Positions 12,116-22,802 of a DNA stretch of 64,000 bases are shown in pieces; the first letter of the stretch is position 1; each line of letters opens with the position of its first letter. The notes beneath the pieces were generated by a model. It had not been told where the DNA came from and made no database searches. It saw nothing but the letters and a program-made list of their open reading frames with translations. Both the position numbers and the translations under genes were made by a program. The DNA comes from Panopea generosa (Eukaryota; Mollusca; Bivalvia; Adapedonta; Hiatellidae), in assembly GCA_029582155.1 (NCBI GenBank), contig CM055896.1, positions 3,845,616-3,909,615 of the forward strand, in the 5' to 3' direction.

Positions 12116-13640
12116 AACAACAACTGTTTTGCAACGGTGGAATTACCGTTAACAACAAACCTAGGTATGGTGAGGCAGTGACGCCAAAAATTGTTAAAAT
12201 ATTAAGTTTCTTGTTATGCGAATGGGTTGAAATTAGATGATTCGTCCGCAATGCGGTCGAACTAACATTTCTAAAATGACACAGAATTGCCTAGAACTCT
12301 GGTTGCAGCGAATTCTCAGTGGTGATTTAAAAAAAAGATCACCATTTTACACATGGTAGGAAAATAAATCACTGCAATACTAAGTCCTAATAATAAAAGA
12401 AAAATAGGACAGCAAAGTTTAACGTCACCTCCTTCCTCTGAAGGTCCGTAGTACCCAAGGGAGATAAATAATGGTGTGTGTCCTGAAAAGCGTAGACTGG
12501 TTCATGCTATACAGATGGAATACAAAATGTCCAACTGAGATGGCAAACGTGTATAGATATAAATGGAGAATATTTCTACAAACAGAGTAACATTTTTTTT
12601 GAAATTATTATTATACTGAGCTTGAAAAAAGTCTACATACTTTCTGATAGTCCTTCGTTCTTAACTCGTCCACTTGATGAAACACTATGGTAAAGGTGGT
12701 TGCCTACGTGCAGTTGTATTGATAAAATAATAATTATAAAATGGTATGATATATTAATAAGTAATTGTCCTATATGACCATGTAGAGTCGTGTATTTACC
12801 ACCTTATGACTATACCACCCATCCCAAACCAGCAATCAATTACCAACACCCACACATCAGCCTTTATACCGCCAGTAGTATCTGTCAATTCATTTCCGTA
12901 GTCAATTGAACATACAACACGTCTTGTACTTATTCCAATAATATTATCAGTCGCAATTAATGCATACCTTACGATGACTTTAGCTGGAATATTGTCATAT
13001 ATCAAACACTAGATCTCACTTCACAGTTGAATTCTGTTCATTGTTCTGTATAAAATAAGGTCTAGGATATCCACGGCAAAACAAAAATCCTCATACATAT
13101 TTTTTTTCTAATTATTTTCTTTCAAAGCAGGAATGTGACCCGACATAAATATCCACAATAACTGTTAGATTGACCAACTTGTTTATTCAAAAAAGGTGCA
13201 GTGAAATGCTCATAAATACAGGCATATTTTGAATTCCTGTAGAAGTCATTTTATAACACCAGTGATGTGTTATTGCAGTATGTGCTACGCAAGATTTTAC
13301 TCTATTTATCAGCGGCAAACAAACACAACCACTATGAACTATTTTGAAAATATTTCAAAACCAAATTACATAGGACTTTTTTTAAGCGTAACTGTGTAGT
13401 GAGACATCAACAGAAAAGTACAGATTGTTTAATATTACTGAAACATCACTATCACTTTCTAAACAATAAATGCGCAATACAAACTGAACAACTAAAATTA
13501 AATGACAGTAATATGAGACAGGTGATAAAATAACATGTTAAATGATATTATCGAAAAAAAGTGTAATGATGATGTTGATGATAATGATAACCATTATTAT
13601 AAATGTTAATTAACATTTCATGATATTGAAAAAATATCCT
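12116..13640. other. no firm feature; one weak minus-strand open frame
   Basis: A minus-strand frame of about 69 codons (13005-12796) starts at a non-ATG codon shortly after a stop. It reads like ordinary protein sequence (for example IPAKVIVRYALIATDN and SIDYGNELTDTTGG), but I recognise no family and see no strong splice sites. Other sequence is AT-rich and featureless. Confidence 0.25.
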
Positions 13641-13667
13641 TTTCTTCTACTACTGCTACTACTTCTT

Positions 13668-13723
<56 letters not shown>

Positions 13724-13796
13724 GTTACAATTACTACTTCTTCTTCTTCATCTACTACTACTACTTCTACTACTACTACTACTACTACTACTACTA

Positions 13797-13842
<46 letters not shown>

Positions 13843-14187
13843 GCTGCTACTACTACTACTACAACTATTACTACTTCTACTACTACTACTGTTTCTAATA
13901 CTATTACTGCTGCTGCTGCTGTTGCTGCTATTACTACTACAACTATAACTCCTCCTCCTCCTCCTACTACTACTACTACTACTACTTCTACTACTACTAC
14001 TACTTCTACTACTACTACTGCTACTACAATTACTGTAACTCTTACTGCTGCTGCTACTACAACTACTACTATTACTACTATTACTATTACTATTTCTACT
14101 GGTACTACTACTACTACAACTACTGCTACTACTACTACAACTACTGCTACTACTACTATTACATGTACTTCTACTACTATACTATTA
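13641..14187. repeat. (ACT)n trinucleotide array 1
   Basis: About 545 bp dominated by ACT/CTA repeats on the plus strand, with CTT, CTG, CTC and ATT variants. The plus strand is almost free of G. Long frames with poly-Leu/Tyr or poly-Val products arise here as artefacts of the repeat and are not genes. Confidence 0.97.
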
Positions 14188-15098
14188 AACACGTACTTCT
14201 ATCTTAAACTTCATAATTAAGAAGTAAATAAGTAACGTATTGGTTTTAAAAGATTAGTGGATACACGTCATTTTTAGATTAAATGTGAATAATTCTTTAA
14301 AGTTTAAATTGTTTAATCATACCAATTAAAGCTGGGGTAATAAAAGTACATTTTTACTCTTCTACTCTTTTGTGCCCATAAATATGCTAGTTATCAGTAA
14401 TATCTGTTTCATATTTACACTTTTTAAAATATACCTTTTAAAAGTAATTGCAAATAAATTATATGAGAATTGTAATAGGTACCTTTTCAAATACACCCTA
14501 TGACCCTTTTAATGATTGTTCGTCCGTTGGTATAATTACATATTTCCAAATTTTTAAATCGGTCACAAATGCAAAAAAAGTAACTCAGTGCGGTCGATAT
14601 CACCCAGATGCCTACATATATAATTAGTGCTATTTGTGTTCTTGCGACCATTAACCCATTTCACGAAACAAATCAAACGGTTGGGGTCTGGACGCCGTTT
14701 ATAGATACCGGATAAATGATTTCAGACCACCACTAACACAGTATTTCCTAATACCATAATCAGTGGTTTATCATCAAACAAAAAAATGAACAATGTACTT
14801 GATATACGTGTGGTGATGATTATTAAAGACGAGGAATATGATTATAAATAGATGTGTTTAAGTAGAGGAAATTGAGGCATTGTTATAGCGCAAAGGGTAT
14901 ATGTTCGGTTTGGGTGTCGTATTTGTCGTTCCTTATTATTGGATGTACGATCAATCATTTATTATCTTAACCTGTGTAGCATACTGGGACGGTCGGCTTT
15001 GATCATATAATCTAATTTCTGCATGATGACGTTTCAATCAGTCACGTTTACTCGGTATACCGACAAGACCAGATCTGGATACCATCTATAGATTCAGA
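14188..15098. other. spacer between the two (ACT)n arrays
   Basis: Ordinary AT-rich sequence. It could be unique DNA between independent arrays or an insertion that split one array. Confidence 0.4.
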
Positions 15099-15167
15099 AC
15101 TACTTTTACTACATTATTACTACTAAAACAACCGTTATTACTACTTCTTCTACTTTTACTACTACTT

Positions 15168-15233
<66 letters not shown>

Positions 15234-15450
15234 ATACTACTACTACCACTACTTATTGTACAACTACTACTACAATTACTACAACTATTACTTCTACTAC
15301 TACTACAACGACTACTGCTGCTTCAACAACTTTTACTTTTACTATTACTTCTAGTACTACTACCACACCAACTACTACTTCTACTACTATTACTTCTATT
15401 ATTACTACAATTTCGACTACTACTACTACTACAATCATCACTACTACTAA
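15099..15450. repeat. (ACT)n trinucleotide array 2
   Basis: About 350 bp of the same trinucleotide in the same orientation as array 1. It has a purer core at 15170-15235 and diverged flanks with TTT, ACA and AAC variants. Confidence 0.96.
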
Positions 15451-15492
15451 CTAAATCTTCATGTACTGTAGTGTATTTGAATATTGTACAAA

Positions 15493-17000
15493 AGTGCGGT
15501 ATATAATACGGTATATCGGTGTGGTATATAATAAAGTATATCAGTGTGGTATATAATATGGAAAATCGGTGTGGTATATGATATAGTATATCAGTGTGGT
15601 AAATAATATGGTATATCGGTGTGGTATATAATAAAGTATATCAGTGTGGTATATAATATGGAACATCGGTGTGGTATATGATATTGTATATCAGTGTGGA
15701 ATACAATATGGTCTATCGATGTAGTAAATAATTAAGTATATCAGTGTGGTATATAATATGGAAAATCGGTGTAGTATATGATATAGTATATCAGTGGGGT
15801 ATATAATAAAGTTTCAGTGTGGTATATAATTTGTTATATCAGCGTGATTTATAATGTGGTATATTAGTATTGTATATAATACGGTAATTCAGGAATATAT
15901 AATATAGTATATTAGATTGATATCGAGTATTGTGTACCAATGAGATATATAAAATGGTTTATCAGTGTACTATATAATATGATTTTTCAGTGTTGTTCAT
16001 AATATTGTATGTCAGTGTGGTATATAATATGGTATATCAATGTTGTATGTAACATTGTATATTAATTTTGTATACAATATGTTTTTTCAGTGTTGTATAT
16101 AATATGATCAATCAGTGTATTATATAATATGAAACATAAGTTTGGTGAATAATATGGTATGTTAGTGTTGTATATAATATGGTATATAAATGCAGTATGT
16201 AACATAGTATACTAGTATTGTATACACTATGGTTTATCAATGTGTTATATAATATGATACATCAGCTTGGTAAATAATGATGCAAATCAGTGTCTTATAT
16301 ACTATGATTTATCAGTGTTATTTATAATAGTGTATTTCAGCGTGGTATATAATATGGTATATCAATGTGGTATGTAACAAAGTATATTAGTATTGAATAT
16401 AATATGTGTGATTTATAATATGGTATACCAATATAATATGGGATATCAATGTTGTATAAAATACTGTACATGTATATCAGAATAGTATATACGCTCGTAT
16501 ATGTTATATCAGTGTGGTATAATATGATATATCAGTGTAGTATATAATATGGTATATCAGTGTGGTATATGATATGTATAGTAGTATAGTTATATATATG
16601 GTATATCAGTGTGGTATATAATATGATATGTCAGTGTGGTATATAATATTGTATAACTGTGTGATATACATAATGGTATATGATAGGGTATATTAGTGTG
16701 TTATTATATATGGTATATCAGTGTGATATATAATATTGGTATGTCAGTGTGGTATATAATATTTTATAACAGTGTGATATAAATAATGGTATAGGATAGG
16801 GTATAGTAGTGTGGTATTATATATGGTATATCAATGTGGTATATAATATTGTATATCTGTGTGATATATGATATGGTATAGTAGTATGGTATTATATATG
16901 GTATATCAGTGTGGAATATAATATTGTTTATCAGAGTGATGTATAATATGATATATTTATATTGTATAATATATGGTATATCAGTGTGATATATATGTTT
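15493..17000. repeat. AT-rich minisatellite of about 25-bp units with higher-order structure
   Basis: About sixty diverged copies of a 25-bp unit resembling GTATATCAGTGTGGTATATA plus AATATG. In the left part, four units form an exact 100-bp super-repeat: the marker GTATATCGGT (GTCTATCGAT in the last copy) begins at 15511, 15611 and 15711. In the right part another super-period appears: the marker GTATATCA following ATATATG begins at 16601, 16713 and 16826 (112 and 113 bp), then 16901 and 16976 (75 bp). The middle (about 15830-16480) is more diverged. An 84-codon Ile/Tyr-rich minus-strand frame is a by-product. Confidence 0.93.
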
Positions 17001-17596
17001 TTCTTGCATATTGGACAATGAATTTGCGTATTTTATCGGGTACGGATTTTCATCCTACCCTCCTCGCGCTATGACATAACGTCATTCATAAAATCCTGGC
17101 CTTGGTCTCAAAGAACGTCACGCCTAAGTTTAAGAGTGGAAATAATTTTGCAAAAGCTGTTAATAATATTTTTTGTGCCGTGTGGACATAGTGTGTATAT
17201 CAAACTCCCTCATGTTACACTGTGCACATGACAATAATGCTTGTGCGTGTCTGGCCCGCTTCATTTGTCTAAGTTTGTGAATTAGGTTCTCTTTGGCTTC
17301 TCCACAAGGAGTTCATGCAACAACAATATGCTTAATATAGCAAAATTGTTTATCATTGCTGACACATTATACGGGGGCTTTTATCAACGCAATACTAGAG
17401 AAAACGACTAACGACAAACGCTTTACTTAAGGGAATATCTGCTTTGACAGATTGAAGAGACTGCCAGTTATCTGAACATATCATATCTAAAGAGAGTGTA
17501 AACCTTATAGTACATGCAATTGTAAAATATAGACCTTATCTTGTATGAGTATTATGATATTATAAAAGGGCTATCAAAAGTTAAACTTATAATATA

Positions 17597-17784
17597 TACA
17601 GAACTTCGGTGGCTCGAATCCGACGAGGCTGGACTTAATAGTTCAGCCAAGATTATTCAACATCATACCATACATGTACATGTATCTACAACAAAAAAGG
17701 AATTTAGCCTGGACCAGATAAGTGGTTCAAGCTATATGTGGTGTTCCAAGCCATCCGTGTTCGAGCCAACGAAGTCTACTGTAG
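17597..17784. mobile_element. MITE-like element with inverted terminal repeats, copy 1
   Basis: The left end reads ACTTCGGTGGCTCGAAT and the reverse complement of the right end reads ACTTCGTTGGCTCGAAC, giving inverted repeats of roughly 30 bp with CTACAGTAGA-type outer ends. Internal GGTTCAAGCTATATGTGGTG matches 25390-25410 in inverted form. There is no transposase, so it would be non-autonomous. The 94-codon plus-strand frame across it has no recognisable content. Confidence 0.65.
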
Positions 17785-17829
17785 TTAAAAAGCACTGTTA
17801 CATGTTTAAAATTACTAACATGTGACTGT

Positions 17830-17950
17830 CAATGCCACTGAGACCGTCGTTTGACTTTTTCTGCTCGGTCATAATACATTATGCGAGACATGTTTCTGAA
17901 GGTCCTTGCGGAAGGACGTGTGTTCTACTCAGATTCCTACGTATTAATCA
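17830..17950 (+). mobile_element. SINE family B fragment
   Basis: Contains TCCTTGCGGAAGGACG and a CTCAGATT-like segment, in the same order as the bodies at 53290-53340 (minus) and 58085-58130 (plus). The head and 3' tail are missing or unrecognisable. Confidence 0.5.
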
Positions 17951-18009
17951 GTCTTCAGTAATCATTAAAAATTTTCGCCATAACGTGTTACAGTAAAGTT
18001 ATTTAATTG

Positions 18010-18240
18010 CATTAATGCAACCGGGTTCTGTTCGCTCAGTCTGTAATACGTATTGCTATCAGTCAAAGGGTCTTGTGTTCAAATCCCCGCCCGGTCACAG
18101 TCTTCGTGATGATTGACATATGTCATTGCGTCTCGTTGTCATTCGTCTCTCACCACTTATTCAGGTCCGAAAGGAAAGTTATTAATTACTCACGGTAATA
18201 TAGGTGTGTCCGAATACTAGCTAACCTTTCAGGATCTCAG
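18010..18240 (+). mobile_element. tRNA-derived SINE, family D, copy 1
   Basis: The tRNA-like head has box A-like TCGCTCAGTCTGTAATACG and box B-like GTGTTCAAATCCCC. The body CAGTCTTCGTGATGATTGA, TTGCGTCTCGTTGTCATTCG and TCTCACCACT recurs nearly unchanged at 32800-32880. The tail ends near TACTAGCTAACC. Confidence 0.78.
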
Positions 18241-18345
18241 TATAGTGCGGTTTGGTTAACTGATCGCCTGTAAGTCCACAATAGCATAGAGGCTATATAT
18301 TTAGACGAAGCATTAACCTCTCTAGAATTATCATAGAGAAAGATA

Positions 18346-18500
18346 TCTGCATTTACTTTGTACTGGATATACACAGAAACACATAGAGTTTGCCCTTATG
18401 CGTATCAGCAATGTCATCAGCCAATGACTGATTTATTACTTATGGTTGTCTAAACGCATCAGTACCGTAATTATTACATAATTTACAAAATGGACCATCT
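18346..18500 (+). repeat. 155-bp duplicated module, copy 1
   Basis: Identical to 20650-20804 except for one base (AAACGCATC here, AAACTCATC there): 154 of 155 positions match by eye. Flanking sequences differ. No inverted terminal repeats are visible. It begins TCTGCATTTACTTTG and ends AAATGGACCATCT. Confidence 0.93.
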
Positions 18501-18834
18501 ATGACTTTGTTGAATGGTTATCTACGCGTTTGTATCATAGTTTAGAAAATAAGCTTCTATCATATTGGACCTAGCTATTTCCAATATCTTATTTGGTTAC
18601 CTGCTGAAAAAATTAGTTCATCAAATAATTCTTTCTCATGTTTTAAAATTTAAATCAGTTGCTGCTCCAGATTACATGGGTGAGCATTATGTTTCAGTCA
18701 ATTCAATGCATGTACAAATAAAACAGTTGACGAACGTTGTGTTCAATGGCGTGGAGTCCATTTTGTAATGGCAGTGATCATGTGACTGGAAAGTTACGTG
18801 AAGCCGAAAGTTGTCCAGAGCCAATGACAAAGGT

Positions 18835-19010
18835 GAATGTAGTGAGTCGAATGTGTTACAGAGTGAGACCGTATATGAATTACTCCAGAGACCGTTATCT
18901 GGGTAGAAGCAGCACAGAGTGTTTTTTTGCGATCGAATCGAGCTTGGAATCGAAACCGCAATATCTGGAGTTTACATGGCATCACTGCTCCTCTTGTCGA
19001 TCCATTGAAA
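18835..19010 (-). mobile_element. degenerate SINE, family C, minus strand
   Basis: On the minus strand there is a box B-like GGTTTCGATTCCA, followed by CTGCTTCTACCC, TCTGGAGTAATTCATATA and GTCTCACTCTGT. This parallels the family C body at 26665-26740. The overlapping 118-codon plus-strand frame is therefore unlikely to be a gene. Confidence 0.5.
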
Positions 19011-20377
19011 AGTGGAAGAGAATACATATGTTATGTGTTATGTATAGTGTGCATATTGTTGGTCTGATTTTCATTTTACAGATAATTGCTTAATATGTGG
19101 GAGGCGATGAACACGCCATACATTAATAACAAGCACATAAACAATAAAGACTTACTGGTAGTATATTATTCTTAACTTAAAGGACACAAGTCACCAACAT
19201 GTTAAAGGTATGTAATAATATAAAAATAATCACAGTCAATACTAAAAAAAAATAAACAAGTGACAATAGGGTGTCATCGACTGGGAACGTTCAGTAGTAC
19301 TAGGGAAGTAACATCTTGTTAACATGCTTATTTAACATCGCTATTCACCAGGTCATCACATCAAAAATATAAATTGTAGCGTTTGTATGCTTAATGTAAC
19401 CCCAATCGTATCATTTACCTCAGAGTTGCTGTACACAAATGGGATAAGCCAAATTTATTTCAAATAGTATTGTATGTTCAGCTTGAGGTTAAATTGTTAC
19501 GAAGGTGATACTTGTTATAAATATATATTGGTTTAAACATATTTATTCTTGAATTATGTACAGCATATTCCACACAACATATATAGTAAAAAGGATTGAA
19601 ACGAAAGAAAATAATTCTTATATAGTTTCTCTCCTTACAAACTTATACAAACTATATATTGATTTATACGGCGACATTTTATCGAAACCCATGTAAGAAT
19701 GTCCGGAATAAGGGCATTGAAGTACAATATGATAATGACCAATGACAAAATTGCATGAGAGTATGCACGATTGTATCGTTATGTGATGATATGCGTTATT
19801 ATGTTTGCAAGTAAAATGCAATCTCGCTGCATCGCAAAATTGTTAAGCAGTTAAATAGAACTGTTTCACCTTCAAGTGTTTATGGGTTACATCAAGTTTC
19901 TTTGCCTCTTTATCTCGGCAATCCGAAAATAGGGTAATTGCCTCATTATAACAGAAAATGACTCCACCGTTATCAAATCAAAGTACTCAAAGTACTGGTG
20001 ACCGGTGCATGTTTTTATAGGGAAATATTTATTGAAGGTTCAAGAAGAAACTATAATAAGGAAGAGTGCTTTTAATTTTTCTCTTTTTTACCCAATCATT
20101 GAATTTATTTCTCAAAATTCAGCAACAACAAATGGTTTAACAATTTGTTTTCTAGGCACAAACACTCTTTTTTTCTAACAACTTCAGTCTACAGTAATGC
20201 CATCATTTCAGATTGTGATATCTCTACTATAGTGAAAGTTTTGTCACAATGCATTTAAATATCAGTTTCTCTGGCGATTCAAAAACTGACCACAGAGGAC
20301 ATATCATGAGATGATGCTACACCCTAACTATCTTGACCACGTACTGTCGTCGGAGATTTTTGAAACTAAAAAACAAC
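19011..20377. other. no recognisable feature
   Basis: AT-rich. Open frames up to 67 codons with no motif, and no repeat partner seen in the window. Confidence 0.4.
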
Positions 20378-21680
20378 AACAGGAGGTCCAAGACGGTCTG
20401 TGGACACTCTACTGGTAAATAGTGGGTGTTGTTTTATGTAACAATTCGACTTATCAGTTTTTGAAATTTTACAAAATCAACTCTTTTTGGGTCCCTCCGG
20501 CTCCTTATGGAATTTCAATCCTCTTTATGTAACAAAAATTACTTGTTAATTCTACACAATGGTTTAAATCTCAAATTCAAAATTGTTTTTGCAAAAATGC
20601 TGGATAAAATGAGAATTTCCTTTTCTCCAATAGAACTCCTATGTAAAACTCTGCATTTACTTTGTACTGGATATACACAGAAACACATAGAGTTTGCCCT
20701 TATGCGTATCAGCAATGTCATCAGCCAATGACTGATTTATTACTTATGGTTGTCTAAACTCATCAGTACCGTAATTATTACATAATTTACAAAATGGACC
20801 ATCTCTGAGGCAATTTATATTAACTATGAACTAATTTGACTGACCGGTTGTAGAGAGGAAGATTGTTGAAAAAATTCAAATTTAAGCCTTTTGTGACCAC
20901 ACCTGGCCCCTTATGGAAATTTAATCCTGCTTATTGAATCAAAACTTATTTGCTATGACTAGATGATGCTTCAGAACTCAAACTAAATAATATTTTTGGA
21001 CAAATTGGGGAGAAAATGAAAATTTTCCTTTTTCCCATTGTATCCCTATGTAAAACTCCAAGTCACCTCACATAGCCCCTATATATACTAGCTCCTTGAT
21101 TCTTATCTTGATTCGAACCTCTAATCATAATGATAATTTATGCCAAATATGAACAAATTTGACTGACTGATTCTTAAGAGAAATATTTTTAAAATTCCCA
21201 ATTTTTACCCTTTTGGGGCCTCTAACCCTAACCCCTTCAGACAGTAAAATCCAGTCATTTTAACACATTTGTATTTCTTTGACCAAACAATGCTTCCGTG
21301 AAAATAAAGGCAATATCAATTCGATTTTATTTTTTTTTATTAATGTGTATTATAATCACGTGTCCCCTAATTGAGCCCTCGGGGCGGGGGTCATTTTTAA
21401 CCCTACGAACACCATTCGAACAAATCTAATGGAACTATAGTTGGTGAACATTATTACATAAATATTTTCACAATCTGTTTGGCGGTTCACGAGAAGAAGA
21501 TTTTTTAAGTTTTATAGTATTTTTGTAACGGAGGCCATCTTGAATTTTAAATAATAATAATAAAAAAAATCTTCTGTATAATCTCCTATTCATGAGAAAC
21601 ATCCATGTTAAGTTTGAGTTTAAGTGGCCTAGTGGTTTAAGAGAAAGTGCTGCTAACGGACGACAGACGACGGACAACGC
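20378..21680 (+). mobile_element. non-coding dispersed element X, copy A (1.3 kb)
   Basis: Collinear with 41180-42250 over its length. Matching landmarks in order are GGACACTCTACTGG / GGACGCTCTACTGG, CTTATGGAAATTTAATCC / CTTATGAATACTGAATCC, AATGAAAATTTTCC / AATGAGAATTTTCT, CCAAACAATGCTTC, CCTCGGGGCG, GTCATTTTTAAC, TACATAAATATTTTCA and GCTAACGGACG. It lacks an open frame over about 90 codons. A 155-bp module (20650-20804) is inserted in this copy only. An internal repeat relates 20507-20650 to 20913-21060. Probably a non-autonomous transposable element; class unknown. Confidence 0.8.
20650..20804 (+). repeat. 155-bp duplicated module, copy 2, nested in element X
   Basis: Near-identical partner of 18346-18500 in the same orientation. 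It lies between CTATGTAAAAC and CTGAGGCAATT of element X. The paralogous segment at 21045 and the other copy of element X both lack it, so it arrived after that element. Confidence 0.93.
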
Positions 21681-21780
21681 GCCATCGCATAAGGCCTTCT
21701 TGCCTTTGGCAAGTAGAGCTAACAAGAGACCAGAAGGCCTTAACGGTCACCTGATTATCCTTGATGACATAAAGCTATAT
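21681..21780 (+). repeat. hairpin-bearing repeat tail
   Basis: Contains CTTGCCTTTGGCAAG (a 6-bp stem with a 3-base loop) followed by AGAGCTAACAAGAGACCAGA and AAGGCCTTAACGG. Such GACGACGGAC plus hairpin ends are common in molluscan dispersed repeats (general knowledge). It may be the 3' end of element X, although the copy at 42250 diverges before this point. Confidence 0.45.
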
Positions 21781-21890
21781 GAATCTGTTTTCCAACTTCT
21801 GTCCTTCGGGAAGCGGCAAAAATTCAAACATGAATTTTGAATGTCATATCTGTATCAACAAATCACATCATTTTCTCTTACAGAGATTTA

Positions 21891-22520
21891 GTAAAGTAGT
21901 ACCCACACCAAGGGTCAAACCGTGAGACACAGGGACACTCAATACAACATAAGCATTAACCGTCATGTTAGCAGCAACAACTCACACCAAAAACCATTCA
22001 AATGAGTATTCATGAGTATTCAGTCATAAGAAATGACGGTTTTTGTCCTTTTTTTCTTATATCGATTTGGTAAAGTAGGCCCCAACCCCAGGGCCAAACT
22101 GTGAGACCCAGGGGCATGAAATTCACAATTTTTATAAAGGACACATAGGCGTCCATAATCATGCTCACATTTCGTTTTTGAGTGCTTCCTATAATAAGAA
22201 GAAGATTTTTGAAGTTTACCTTGAATTTGACTGTTTTGGCCCGCCCCTAAGACCTAATGGGGGTCGGGACCATGAAATTCATATAGGTATTAACCGTCAT
22301 GTCAGCAACATCATATCACACCAAAAAAATTCAAATAAGTATATTCAGTCATTAAAAGTAACAGTTTTTGTCATTTTCTTTTATATAAATTTAGTCAGGT
22401 AGGCCCCACTCCAGGGCCAAACTGTGAGACCCAGTGGCATGCAATTCACAATATTTATAAAGGACCCATAGGCGTCCATAATCATGCTCCCCGGTTTGTT
22501 TCTGAGCGTTTCTTAAGAAG
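21891..22520. repeat. irregular tandem repeat with 179- and 324-bp spacing
   Basis: The block GTAAAGTAGGCCCCAACCCC plus AGGGCCAAACTGTGAGACC starts at 21891 (diverged), 22070 and 22394. A second block with TATTAACCGTCATGTCAGCA, TCACACCAAAAA and TATTCAGTCAT occurs near 21955 and 22283. The first unit is short by about 145 bp. It lacks the GGCGTCCATAATCATGCTC segment present at 22150 and 22470. Open frames here are short. Probably fragments of a tandemly arranged dispersed repeat. Confidence 0.8.
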
Positions 22521-22688
22521 AACTGTAAGGTATGCCGTAATAGTAAGACTGAAAAAAAACTCACTTTTGCCGATTGTCCTCAATGTGATGAGCTGATGAC
22601 CACCTATCAGTATCAGGAAAAATGGCGTCTTCAGTATCAGTCACATCGTAGTATACAAACGTATAAATACATTACACTCCAAATATTT

Positions 22689-22802
22689 AGTCTATAGAGC
22701 GGACCCAGCTCTCCCGATTGGGTCCGTAAACTAGGAATGGGATTTGAGCACGTTGATTGGTCAGTTGAATGACGTCACAGTTTGGTAAGCGTTGAATAGC
22801 TA
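22689..22802 (+). repeat. dispersed repeat E, copy 1
   Basis: Shares CGGACCCAGCTCTCCCGATT, GCACGTTGATTGGTCAGTTG, ATGACGTCA and GTAAGCGTT with the reverse complement of 31693-31826. CGGACCCA and TGGGTCCG form an 8-bp stem around an 11-base loop at the left end. Confidence 0.82.

Noticed and set aside
13620-14192. Long open frames with poly-Leu/Tyr (plus) and poly-Val (minus) products
   Set aside because: They are translations of the (ACT)n microsatellite in different frames and have no independent coding signal.
15099-17000. CRISPR-like array of regularly spaced repeats
   Set aside because: Units are contiguous and diverged with no unique spacers. The setting is eukaryotic.
16764-17018. 84-codon Ile/Tyr-rich minus-strand frame
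   Set aside because: It lies wholly in the 25-bp minisatellite and mirrors its period.
18737-19093. 118-codon plus-strand frame, G+C-richer than background
   Set aside because: It overlaps a degenerate family C SINE on the opposite strand, which explains its composition.
21220-21240. CTAACCCTAACCCC as a further interstitial telomeric tract
   Set aside because: It has under two units and lies inside element X as part of its ordinary sequence, with no flanking duplication.
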